Assembly (NCBI GenBank): GCA_038496675.1
Contig: CM076659.1
Location: 22,229,963 to 22,293,962, forward strand
Direction of reading: 5' to 3'
Length of the DNA stretch: 64,000 nt
Origin: Rachycentron canadum
Taxonomy: Eukaryota > Chordata > Actinopteri > Carangiformes > Rachycentridae
Below are positions 21,864 to 31,959 of this stretch, one piece after another. A program made the translations under genes and the position numbers. Positions within the stretch are counted from its first letter, which is position 1, and every line of letters starts with the position of its first letter. The notes below the pieces were generated by a model. It made no database searches and had not been told where the DNA came from. It saw only the letters and a program-made list of their open reading frames with translations.

Positions 21864-24800
21864 ATGGCGTTCATGCCGGTGAAGTTCAATCTGCAGAGGC
21901 GGGTGAAGCTGGCTCAGGGTCTGTGGATGCTCTACTGGCTCTCGGTCATCGTGGGCATCCTCATCTTCAGCCTTGGCATCTTCTTCAAAATCGAGCTGCG
22001 GAAGAGAAGCGAGATGATGGACAACAATGAGAGCCATTTAGTGCCCAACCTGCTGATCCTGATGGGCATGTTGGCCTGTGGGATCAACGCCTTTGGGGGA
22101 AAGGTGTGCCACGACTCCCTGGACCCGGTCAAGTTTGCAAATTGGAAGCCAAAGCTGAAGCCCTACCTTATGGTTTGCTGCGGTTTCAACGCACTGCTGC
22201 TGCTGACAGCACTGCTCTGCTTCCTCATGCAGTTCGCAATGTACCTGACACTGGCCGAGGGTCTGAAAAACAGCATCAAGTTCTACAAGGATACAGACAC
22301 ACCGGGACGTTGCTTCATGAAGAGGACACTGGACATGACACAGATCGAGTTTCGCTGCTGTGGGAACAACAACTTCAGGGACTGGTTCGAGGTGCAGTGG
22401 ATCAGCAATCGCTACCTGGACATGAGCAATGACGATGTCAAAGAGTGAGTACACTGAATATCGCAGCAGTCAGTCAGTTACAGCTGAAACAGTCCAGTCA
22501 TGGACTAGTAGAATGGTAGAAAACTTAACCTGCAGCTGTTTACATAATCAATTACTCACCAGATTTATTTACCAACTGCCTCCATCCTCTGGTGTCAGTT
22601 TCTCTGTTTTGTATCATAAGAAACTGTCTCTGGGTTTTGGGCTGTTAAATGGAAAAAGCAAGACATTTGAAGATATCACCTCAGGACTTGATAGGCCAAT
22701 TGATTTTCTAATGAACATAACCATTATCCACAGAATCCATTAATAATTTGTGAAGTCCAAATTAATGACAGAGATCCATGTGTAGGACTAATACCTTCAC
22801 ACTGATATAGTCCCATTATTTTGATCCTTACAGAAGTCATCTCAGTTTTCTATTGGTCTCATTAAGATGAACTCTGACCTCTGATCAGGATCTTTAGCAC
22901 TGCAGGACATCAGAAGGTTTTCAGGCTCATTTTTGTCTCCTGGGTTCATCAAGAGCACAAACCGGGATCATCTCTAAGCTTCCTAACCTTTAAGGGGCAA
23001 GAAAAGCCTGATTTAAATCTCAAACATTTCCTCAACAGATCATGTCATCATCAGATGTGTTTTCATCTGAATCCCAGTTTAACTAAACTTTCATTGCTTG
23101 GACTGATGAAGTTTTGTTAAAAGGGGTCAGTGGAGGATAAATGAAGGAATTAGGGAGGTAAAAGTTACCGTGCAGAAGGTCGATGAACCGGCTTCTCCTC
23201 TCTAAGTCTATAATCTGCCAGGATCTCATTTTCACTCTGCTGCGGCTTACACGTCCACAAACATGACAAGGTTAAACTAAAGCAGATGACTAAGGAATCG
23301 TTTGATTCTCTTGCCAGGTGAGCTGCAGTTGAAACACTGATATAATACATAATACATCAATACATTTCATTTCATACGATGGGATGTTAGATATAACGTT
23401 ACAGCAAAAGTCAAACACAATCACTAACTGACAAAAGCTGACTGCAGAGATGGAAAAGGAAACAGAAACAGGTACGCAGCAGCAGGTCGGGAGCGTGTTG
23501 TTGTGTGTTTGCGTGTGTCAATGTCGTGTTTCTGTGTTAATACGTTTAAAAGATATTACCCATTCTCTCTGAGATGATTATTTCTCATGATCCAGTTTTA
23601 ACCTCCTGCCAACCACAAGCCATCGGTCACTCACAGGCCCCACCCCCTCGGAGGAATCACCAGTGACATCACAAAGTAATCCGAAACCAAACAACCTTTT
23701 GTTCACCTTCAAACACATTGAAGTCTTCAGATGAAGTTTTTATTTTAAAAACCTGAAGATAATAATTATCTGAAACATCCTTTAGATTTTAGTGACTCCA
23801 TCATTATTCTTCTCTGGAAAAATTTTACATCATTGATCAGATTCTGAGTAAATGAATCATGTTATTTTGTTCTGATTAGTGCTGTAATGAACTTGGATCA
23901 GGCGGATGAGAATAGCTCAGCTTTATCATCATATCATATCCTATTACAGGGCATGCTGCAGGGTTCTATTCGAGGGATGCTTCTATTTTCCATATGAATA
24001 AATAATGTGTAAGAACTTTGTAGTTGTATGCTGATGACACTGTTGTCTGTTGTTCTCCTTCATCAGTCCTGTTAAACTGAAGGGTTTTTTCGTACTGGTC
24101 AACAGCTCAAACTGTTTGTGTGTGCTGATTGACCATGAAACCTTGGTACTGACTACAAACACTGGCCAAACTCAGAGTCTGGGGGTTTTCCCAATGCTCT
24201 TATGTAGCAGTCTTTGTGCCATTTATGTTTCTGTCATTGATTTCCCAGCAAGATATGTTAACAGTCATGACAAACAGAGACACTGGTCTAAGTGACCCTT
24301 GACCTCTCTGGCCCCTCAATAATCCATTCACCCAACCTGGCAGTGCGTCTGACCTCTGATCTCCCCGCAGAGTCCAGGAAAAATTCATTCTGTTCTGTTC
24401 CTCTGTCCTGTAGTCGTGTCCTCAGTAACGTGGAGGGGAAGTACCTCATGGATAGCGTCCCATTCAGCTGCTGTAACCCCGGGTCCCCTCGGCCTTGCAT
24501 CCAGCATCACCTGACCAATAACTCCGCCCACTATGACTACGACCACCGCACCGAGGAGCTCAACATCTGGGTGCGGGGCTGCCGTGAGGCCCTCTTCGCC
24601 TACTACAGCAGCATGATGAACAGCATTGGAGCACTCATCATTGCCACCATCATCCTGGAGGTAAGAGTCCGTCCATAGCCAGCTTCAGCCAGTCAGCATA
24701 TAACTGTTAAAACTTAGGTAAATCCTCTTCTTGTCAAAGTTGTTGGTTGTAGTTTCTTGTAGTTTTCTTGTAGTCCATCAGAAGCTACAACCAGCAGGTG

Positions 24801-26684
24801 GTTAGCTTAGCTTCAAATGTAGACTGGAAACGACTTACCTGCCTGTGTCCAAAAGTTAAAAGAAAAAATTCCAGCTCCCCCAAAGCTCACTGACTAAAAT
24901 GTTGTATCTGGTTTGTTTCATTTCAACAAAAAGCTCTAAAATCAGCAGCTCAGGGTTTTGTTCCAGATTGTTTGATACCACCAGTCAGCCACATGGTGCT
25001 CAGAAATAGTCTAAAACCACTTGTAAAACCACAAAGTTAATTTGTTTGTTACACAGAACTGTCTGAGAAGGCAGGTGAAAAAAATACATGGCACATGATT
25101 GGATTAACCATCTTTCTACCTCATGATGTGGTGGCAGAGTGCCAAAGAGGAAACACAACACAACAAACCATAGTGAGAAAATTACGCTAAAACTGACTTC
25201 ACTGAAACCAAAACAGTTGCTTCTCCATAGCTGCTGCTAGTTCCTCCCTCACAGGATGCTGATTGGTCCAAACTAGCCATTAGTAAGTGAACCTGGCAAG
25301 ATGGATTCTCGCTTGAGAGAAAAATGAACCTACATGGAGAGTTTGGCTTAAAACAGGAGAAAAAAAATTTAGCTTTTGCCAAAAACATGTTTATTCTGAC
25401 AAAGCATTTGCCAAAAGGATGAAAAGTGACCTGTTGGTGTCCTTAACTTGGTAGTTTGCAGTGCGTTGAAGAATTTCTCCTGAAGGTGAGCACAGGATAA
25501 GTTCTGTTCTTAATCTTCTGATTTAAAACAAGATAATCACAGCAGTACACCTGCAGTAAATTAACCAAAGCGACCTCAAATGCACCAGGTTAACAACATA
25601 ATTGATTAGCGAGTGATTAGCACTAAAGGAGAAGAGCTGATGTTTGTTCTCAAAGTGGACTGCAGTGGCTTCATGGAGAACAGAACATGGTTCAGTTCCT
25701 TTTTTTAAACTGTATTTTAGCAGCTTTATATCATAACCAATTTTAAATCACATAGGTTTTCTATGTGAAATGTGATACATTTAATCATTTTTCTGAAGAA
25801 GAAGAAGAAGCAGTGTTTGTGTGGTTGGCTAGTGGTCGGCTGTTTCAACAGCTGGTGGTTGACTCGGGACTCGGCCCTGGATCGGGTGCTGAGGTGGAAG
25901 CGTGTTAAGATGCTGAGTGGTGGTCAGGCTCACCAAGGATCAGGAACTATTCTGAGGGGGTTAATCTACCCGCAGCAGCAACAGGTTGCATTCTGGGAAG
26001 GCCAGGATGAGGGACAGTTCCTGAGAGCAAGAAGTGATTCAGTATCTGGGTCAAAACAACATGTTTGACCTGAAGCGTGACGACAGGCAGCGGATTTAAA
26101 AACAACATCCTGAACTCAATCACTCAGGCCTCTGACCGTTTGAACATCACTGACACTGCTGCTGGTCTCAGACACCCAAAGGAGTCGCACCTGGACTTGC
26201 AGCTAAAAAAGACCTGTAACTCCTACTCCTGGTTTCTTTTTTATTTCTGAAAACAGAAATAGGAATAGCTTGCTTCTCCAGCTGCAGGAACATCTGGCTC
26301 CAGCCCAGTACTGGGTACAGCACATAAACAAAACAACACAATGACCTGCAGTAGCAAATATAGACTGATAAACACACATTACACATGACCTGTGTCTGAA
26401 TCCAAAAGTTAAAGTAAAATGAATAAAGTAAAATACTAATGTGACATGATCTACATAATGTGTTTCTGTGTGTGTGTCAGTCGACGGACATGGCGGGGCT
26501 GAAGTACCTGAGTACAGCTCTGGAGACGATGGAGGACCCGGAGAACCCTGAGTGTGAAAGTGAGGGCTGGCTGCTGGAGAAAGGCGTGAAGGAGACATTC
26601 GCCGAGCTGCTCAGCAAGGTGAAGACGCTGGGGAAGACCAACCAGGTGGAGGAGGGCGGGGACGCACCGGAGGCAACCACCTGA
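21864..26684 (+). CDS. prph2: Peripherin-2 (photoreceptor disc-rim tetraspanin)
   Basis: Exons 21864-22444, 24414-24660 and 26481-26684 join in frame (phases 2 and 0) to give 343 aa, close to the ~346 aa of mammals, with the same 3-exon layout. The protein starts MAFMPVKFNLQRR and has four hydrophobic segments: near residues 18-40, 60-80, 100-122, and one in exon 2 (GALIIATIILE and following). The large intradiscal loop carries the seven family cysteines: one in GRCFMKR, two in RCCGNNNFRDW, two in PFSCCNP, one in RPCIQ, one in VRGCREA. The Arg in FRDW corresponds to human R172, a retinal-disease position. NNSAH keeps an N-glycosylation sequon. The C-terminus (ESEGWLLEKGVKE) is the acidic/amphipathic tail involved in membrane curvature and outer-segment targeting. 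Peripherin-2 oligomerises with ROM1 at rod and cone disc rims. ROM1 is the alternative family member, but the tail and ubr2 linkage favour prph2; the fish a/b paralogue is undetermined. Confidence 0.96.
23885..24195 (+). mobile_element. Degenerate non-LTR reverse transcriptase fragment in prph2 intron 1
   Basis: In the + frames one reads MLQGSIRGMLLFSI-INN followed, after a frame change, by LYADDTVVCC. This matches the LPQGSxLGPLLFxIYIN...YADDT core of LINE reverse transcriptases. There are in-frame stops and at least one frameshift, so it is a dead relic. The segment KTLVLTTNTGQTQSL further on may continue the domain. It ends about 220 bp before prph2 exon 2. Confidence 0.75.
24790..25065. 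repeat. Probable teleost interspersed repeat in prph2 intron 2
   Basis: The segments GTTAGCTTAGCTTC, AGACTGGAAACGACTT, CTGCCTGTGTCCAAAAGTTA, AAAGCTCACTGACTAA and GTTGTATCTGGTTTGTTTCA follow the order of a very common, non-coding fish repeat that I recognise by its wording. The family name is unknown to me and the boundaries are approximate. Confidence 0.55.
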
Positions 26685-26993
26685 GAGCCCCGCCCACTAC
26701 AAAAGACTGAGGTCTCCCCCATCTCCCCCGTACCCCTCTCAACTGCCGTCTCTCCCCCATAGAACAAGGGGTGAGAGAGGAGAGGTCCTCTTCATGTGTT
26801 GTACATACGCCATCATACATTTATTAAAAACATGATTATCACACACATACACACACACACACACACACATACACACTCACGTTCAAAGTGAACAAGTCAT
26901 TTAAACTTACTGTGAATGTCAATATTTTCCATTCTGTAAATATGTTGAACAGAGTTTATTTTTAACCAGGAGGAACAGAAACCTGCTGCTGTA

Positions 26994-26999
26994 AATAAA
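26994..26999 (+). terminator. Candidate polyA signal for prph2
   Basis: AATAAA in the context CTGTAAATAAAACATC, about 310 bp after the prph2 stop codon; the 3' UTR in between includes a short (CA)n at 26856-26870. Confidence 0.65.
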
Positions 27000-27538
27000 A
27001 CATCTGGGTTGGGATTCAAATTAGATACAAACATTAAATTAAATTCCTGCCTCCTCAGTGATGCTTCCTGTCAGGCCATCAGACACCATCAGGCCTGAAA
27101 AAGTCAACATTGGTCTTCACCGGAGCCTGACCAGTACGCCACACAGCTGCTCACCGATCAACTGATACCCAACATGTTTGAGACAGTTTATTGCTGCTGC
27201 TGCAGTTACACTGTTTTTCCAGCAGAGTGCAGAGCATACAAAATACATTTTAAAATTGTGAGATTCTTGCCAAAGATGTTTGTTTATGTGAAGAACAAAC
27301 AGTCAATGAATCATTATCGGCCATTTTTATGTCTACATTTTCACATTTGTGTCTCTGACATCCAGTATCGGTCAGGCTCTGGTCTTTAGTGTTGCTGCCT
27401 GACTCTGACATGGTCGCTTGGCACGGAAACAGACAGTCTAAAAATGTCGGAGTGCTCAGTGCTGCCACTGCTGGTCAGTGTGGGTACTCCAACAGTTGCA
27501 GTACTGCTCCTGACCAGTGGGAGGTGACTACAGAGGTA
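27000..27538. other. Intergenic, no gene seen
   Basis: Short open frames only, without recognisable domains or splice context. The stretch ends at the terminal inverted repeat of the Tc1/mariner-like element. Confidence 0.5.
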
Positions 27539-28054
27539 CAGTGGTGCCTGAAAGTTTGGGAACCTTTAGAATTTTTTGTTTTTCTTCTGCAAAAAGACAA
27601 CACAAAAAGTCTTAAAAGTGGATAAAGAAAACACAATTAAACAAAAGAGACATAATTATTACACTTGTTTATTTATGTATGGAGGAAACAGGTATGCAGG
27701 AAAAGCAGCTAATTCAAGGTGATCAAGGTGAGTAGGTGCCCTGTATATCACAACTCAAACAAAAGAGAATTCTGAGAAACAGTTGTTGATGCACATCAGG
27801 CTGGAAACAGTTTGTATGCCACCAATCCACAGGCTGACAGGTTGTGCACAGAAGGAGGAAATTCCTGGTTGTCCAATAAAGATCACTCCTAGAACAAGGC
27901 ATGTAATAGTCTGACCTAAATCCAACCGAAATATTGGAAAGACCTAAAGCATGCAGTTCATGTGAGGAACCAACAAGCCAGAGTTGAAGCACTTGAAGGA
28001 ACGGAATAAAAATTCCTGTTACTGGAAAGGTTCACAAACCTTCAAGCACCACTG
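27539..28054. mobile_element. Internally deleted Tc1/mariner-like DNA transposon with terminal inverted repeats
   Basis: The left end CAGTGGTGCCTGAAAGTTTG and the right end, read on the opposite strand as CAGTGGTGCTTGAAGGTTTG, form matching inverted termini of about 29 bp that continue GGAACCTTT / TGAACCTTT. The internal text GGAAAGACCTAAAGCATGCA and CAGTTCATGTGAGGAA corresponds to the 3' part of mariner-like transposase genes in fish (the EIFGKT-type region) in decayed form. At ~0.5 kb it is a MITE-sized deletion derivative. The left side has a TA before the terminus; the right side has lost it. The octamer CAGAGGTA flanks both sides. Confidence 0.85.
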
Positions 28055-28924
28055 TCCATACAGAGGTATATACAGGTACAAACATATGTATATACATGTA
28101 GATACAAGGGTATATAGAGGGGATAAGATTAATGCAGCTTCTTGAAGTTCACCTGAACATGATCTTTTTGACAATTTTTTAGTTTTTTTTTTTTGAATGA
28201 TCAACTTCTACCTTCAAGTCTTTACTTTCATATGTTGCTTTTTTAAGGTTTGCTGATAAACTGTGCATTTTGAAAGATCACAGCTTCAGTTTCAGCAGTC
28301 AAAGCTAATATAAATGCAAACATCTGTACACAGTGGTTGGTCGGGCTTGTTGAGGCAGGACTGAGCCTGGCAGACTGTGTTCAGGGTGAAAACATCCACT
28401 GGCTGTCTGGTTCCCTGTCAGAGCGACACTGGTTCAGAATGACACAGGAAAGCTTTTTTTACTCTAAAGGCGCAGCCCAACCAACACCCATGCTTTGATG
28501 AGCAATTCCATCTTCACCAAGCTTCACCAAACTGTATATTAATATTAGTCTTAACTCACATAACAGACAGGAAACCGCATCAAAGAGGATCTGGTCTGAG
28601 CTCAGTTTTACAGAGGTAAAGTCAGATCAGCTGTTTAGTGAGTAAAGAGTCAGTGTAAAGAAAAAATCAGTTTCCGTTACAGGATGTAATATTTGTATGT
28701 TTGTTTTTTTTTCTTTGTAAAATGGAGAGTTGTGATGTTTTCAGCAGGTTGTTGTGGGTTGGTTGGAGCTCGTAGTTGCTCCGTTGTGTACGATAAAACC
28801 TATAAAGAGATTGTGACTGACATCAAACTGTCTTGACTCATCTTTTATGGAACTCAGCAGTGTTTGTTCTCATGTAAACTTGTACACAGGTATATTGAGA
28901 CATGTATAATTTATCAAGAAGAAA

Positions 28925-29300
28925 AAACTACAATATCACATTGATATAAGTATTCAGACATGACCCTTCAAATTCCTCCCATCTCACTTGATCATCTGAG
29001 ATGTTTCTACACCATGATGGAGTCCACCTGCGGGAAATTCAGCTGATCCGGACTAATTGAGCAATTAGGGGAAAAGGGCCTTCGTCCCCACAGTGACTCA
29101 GAACACCCTCCAGATATCCTGAGATAGAGACACTTCCAGAAGGACAACTATTGCTGCAGCTCCACTGATCAGAGTGTCTGGAGTGTCCAGCCTCTCCTCA
29201 ATGACAGTTTGGGTAAAAGAAGCAGTGAAAGTGAAACTCTGAGACTGAGAGAAGCCACGTTCTCTGGCACAAGACAAGGTGACACCTTAACTAGACAGGC
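28925..29300 (+). mobile_element. Decayed Tc1-like transposon fragment
   Basis: The order of phrases is that of a fish Tc1 element: TTTCTACACCATGATGGAGT, CCACCTG, AATTCAGCTGATC, then GGGGAAAAGGGCCTTCGTC, CTTCCAGAAGGACAAC, TGCAGCTCCACTGATCAG and GCCTCTCCTCAATGACAG, GAAGCCACGTTCTCTGG. In active elements this encodes the N-terminal helix-turn-helix part of the transposase. Here it is full of deletions and has no open frame. Terminal repeats were not located. Confidence 0.75.
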
Positions 29301-29829
29301 GTGTGCTTTTACAAATCACAGTCAAATATATCTGTGTCTACACCCTGGACTCCAGTGGAGGTGTAGACACATCTCAAAGGTGGTCAAGAGAAATGGGGGC
29401 ACCAGAGCTAAATTCAAGTGTCCGAACACTTCTGTCAATGTAATATTTCTTTTTTTTTTTTTTTTTTGTTCAGTGTTTCAGTTTGTACAGTGAGTTTCAC
29501 AGTGTGCAGCTCATTACCAGCAGCTGAGCAGATAAACGGGTTTAATCAGCTCAGAGGACCAGATTAACCTGCTGATGTCAGCTAAGGGCCAAGGACAACA
29601 GCCATGACGCAGGGAGGAACCCAGGGGGTCCCTTTAAAAGACAAGGTCAAAATCAAGAAACGAACCAGTCAATGCTGAAGAGTTTAAAACTCTATGTGAA
29701 AATGTCCCTACTTCTCCCTTGATTTATTAGCTCAGTAAATGTTTTCCTAATGAGTTTATTGTCTCAGTCTCTAGTTTCAAGTCTTCAATACAACATGATG
29801 TTCATTTTTAAAATGATGGTCCATTTAGA

Positions 29830-30075
29830 GGAAAATAGACCAGAAAGCAGGGGATGAATTAGGGGGTGTGGCTACTGTGTGATTGACAGACTGTACCACC
29901 CAATCAGAATAGAGTACAGAGCAGGTCAGATCCACCCCTCACTCCTCCTCAGCTCCACCTTCTCCAAATATGGTTTCTACTGGTTTCAAAAAAGGGTGGC
30001 CAACAGACAAATTACAAACTGAAGGTTTAAAAACAGCAGCTTGGTGACATCACAGTGGGTTGACACCTTCAAACA
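29830..30075. repeat. Probable teleost interspersed repeat
   Basis: Contains GGTGTGGCTACTGTGTGATT, CAATCAGAATAGAG, CACCTTCTCCAAATATGG, TTTCTACTGGTTTCAAAAAA and TGACATCACAGTGGGTTG, which I recognise as phrases of a common non-coding fish repeat. Boundaries are approximate. Confidence 0.5.
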
Positions 30076-30567
30076 TCAGGTTAGATGAACCTTTGAAGAC
30101 AAACGTGTAATGTAGAGGATGGAATGGTGAATTAAAGCTAAATATGAGTAAATAAAATCTGCTCAATACACGGCTCCTCGCAGCCTGTTGCTAGGCAGAG
30201 TTGAGATTAGCTCAAATTATCTGGGAGGTTGAGTGAATCTGTATTTGTGTGGAAAAAACACTGTTCAAGAGCAGGAAGTAGGACCTGCACTACAGCCCCT
30301 CATCTTACATGTGTAGATTTATTATATGGTGTTTCTCATGGTTAATATTGATGTGATTAATGTTGATTATTTCATCTCAAAACTCTAATAAAAGAGAGCC
30401 AGAGTGTTCAATCAGACCGACTGAGATTTGACTGGTTTTACATAATAAACTGAGCAATGTGAACCCATCACCTGCAGTCTGTCATTATCATTTAAAAGTG
30501 TGTTTGAAAAATGTTTACAGGGATGAAGAAAGTGGAGGATCTGAGGTCAAAGGTCAGAAGTGTAAAA

Positions 30568-30573
<6 letters not shown>

Positions 30574-30643
<70 letters not shown>
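30574..30643. repeat. (GT)35 microsatellite
   Basis: Uninterrupted dinucleotide repeat in intergenic DNA; a short (CA)n follows at about 30747-30770. Confidence 0.95.
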
Positions 30644-30645
<2 letters not shown>

Positions 30646-30649
30646 CCTT

Positions 30650-31250
30650 AGCAGCAGCTGTGATGAGATTAAAGTGAACCTGAGGAGCAGATTAACACTC
30701 TGATCCTTTTAACACAGCACGCAATGCAGGCACACCCCTGCTATCACACACACACACACACAGACACACACAGTTACATAAGCTGTATTTTTACTTTCAC
30801 TTTTCATGCTTCAGAACATTGCATGTACAGAAAAGTATAAATAAAGTGTAAATTCCAGTGTCAAGTATTAAAATACTGTGATAAAGAGCTGAAAAAATAG
30901 TTAAAACATATTGTAGTTGAGTGTATTTACTGCACAAATCCTCAGTTGTGCAGTTGAGATGTTTAACATTTGAATCATGAAATCTCAGAAAAGATAAAAC
31001 AGAAGCAGATTCTTTGACAGGAGGTGGTGCAGCTGCTACACTGTGATTTTATACTACAACAGATATTCAAACAGACTCATTTAAAACAGATGACTCAGTG
31101 GGGGAGAGGTGGGGTTTTTATTCATTTTTATTAATATTTATTTATGGCAACTGGAACAATGTGAAGGTTTATTGAAAACTGAAATGACTGATGTATTAAT
31201 GCCATTTATTTTATTGGCCTTGGAAAATGCCACTGAAGTACACAAAATGT
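30650..31250. other. Intergenic, no gene seen
   Basis: AT-rich sequence without recognisable coding potential between the (GT)35 tract and the interrupted GT-rich tract. Confidence 0.5.
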
Positions 31251-31385
31251 GCGTTTGTGTGTGTGTGCATTTCTGCGTTTGTATATGTGTGTGTGCATTT
31301 GTGCGTGTGTGCGTTTGTGTATTTTTATGTGTGTGTGTGCGTTTGTGTGTGTGTGTGTGCGCGCGCACGCGTGTGTGTGTGTTTC
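31251..31385. repeat. Interrupted GT/GC/TTTG compound microsatellite
   Basis: GTGTGTGCGTTTG-type units over ~135 bp, ending in GCGCGCGCACGCGTGTG. This is an old, mutated GT tract that happens to be open in several frames. Confidence 0.85.
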
Positions 31386-31681
31386 TTCTCTGTAACCTGC
31401 CAGAGGACAGCAGATGAAAATTAACCCCAGGCTGGTACATCAAATGATAAAATGTTTAGCACATATAAAATATATTATAAGACATAAATGTGTTGTCATT
31501 GTTTGTTTGTGTAACTTTGTTGAGAGAGGTGCCATACAAATACATTTTACCACCATCATTATTATTGTCATTGCTATTATCAGAACACATTGAGAATAGA
31601 ACCCTGATGTTCTGTCCTCTGTGACATCATGACGTCCTTCTTGTCCTCAAAGGACAGTTTCAGTCATTCCTCCAGAGACCT

Positions 31682-31795
31682 GTGCACAGGTTTCTCCTCC
31701 ATAGACCCGTGGACAGGTTTCTCCTCCATAGACCTGTGGACAGGTTTCTCCTCCATAGACCCGTGGACAGGTTTCTCCTCCATAGACCTGTGTCA
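31682..31795. repeat. 27-bp minisatellite, four units
   Basis: The unit ACAGGTTTCTCCTCCATAGA plus CC(C/T)GTGG is repeated four times. On the + strand it stays open and reads TGFSSIDPW / TGFSSIDLW in strict alternation, so the true duplication unit is 54 bp. There is no sign that it is part of a gene. Confidence 0.9.
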
Positions 31796-31959
31796 TGTTG
31801 GGGAAACTCTAGTTTACTTTAATTCTGAGGTTACATTAAGATGTGAATCTGTGTAATGATCTATTCTAAGAGGACAATTTATGTTTGATTGTTTGTAATC
31901 CTTTTGGACCTTGTTAGACTTGGTTTGAACTTTTATTTATATCCTGTTTATTTAGTATT

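Noticed and set aside
22038..22454. 138-codon minus-strand frame over prph2 exon 1
   Set aside because: Antisense shadow of a strongly conserved coding exon.
28925..29493. Possible intact Tc1 transposase
   Set aside because: Recognisable only as scrambled fragments; the 94-codon frame at 29209-29493 does not follow the transposase frame.
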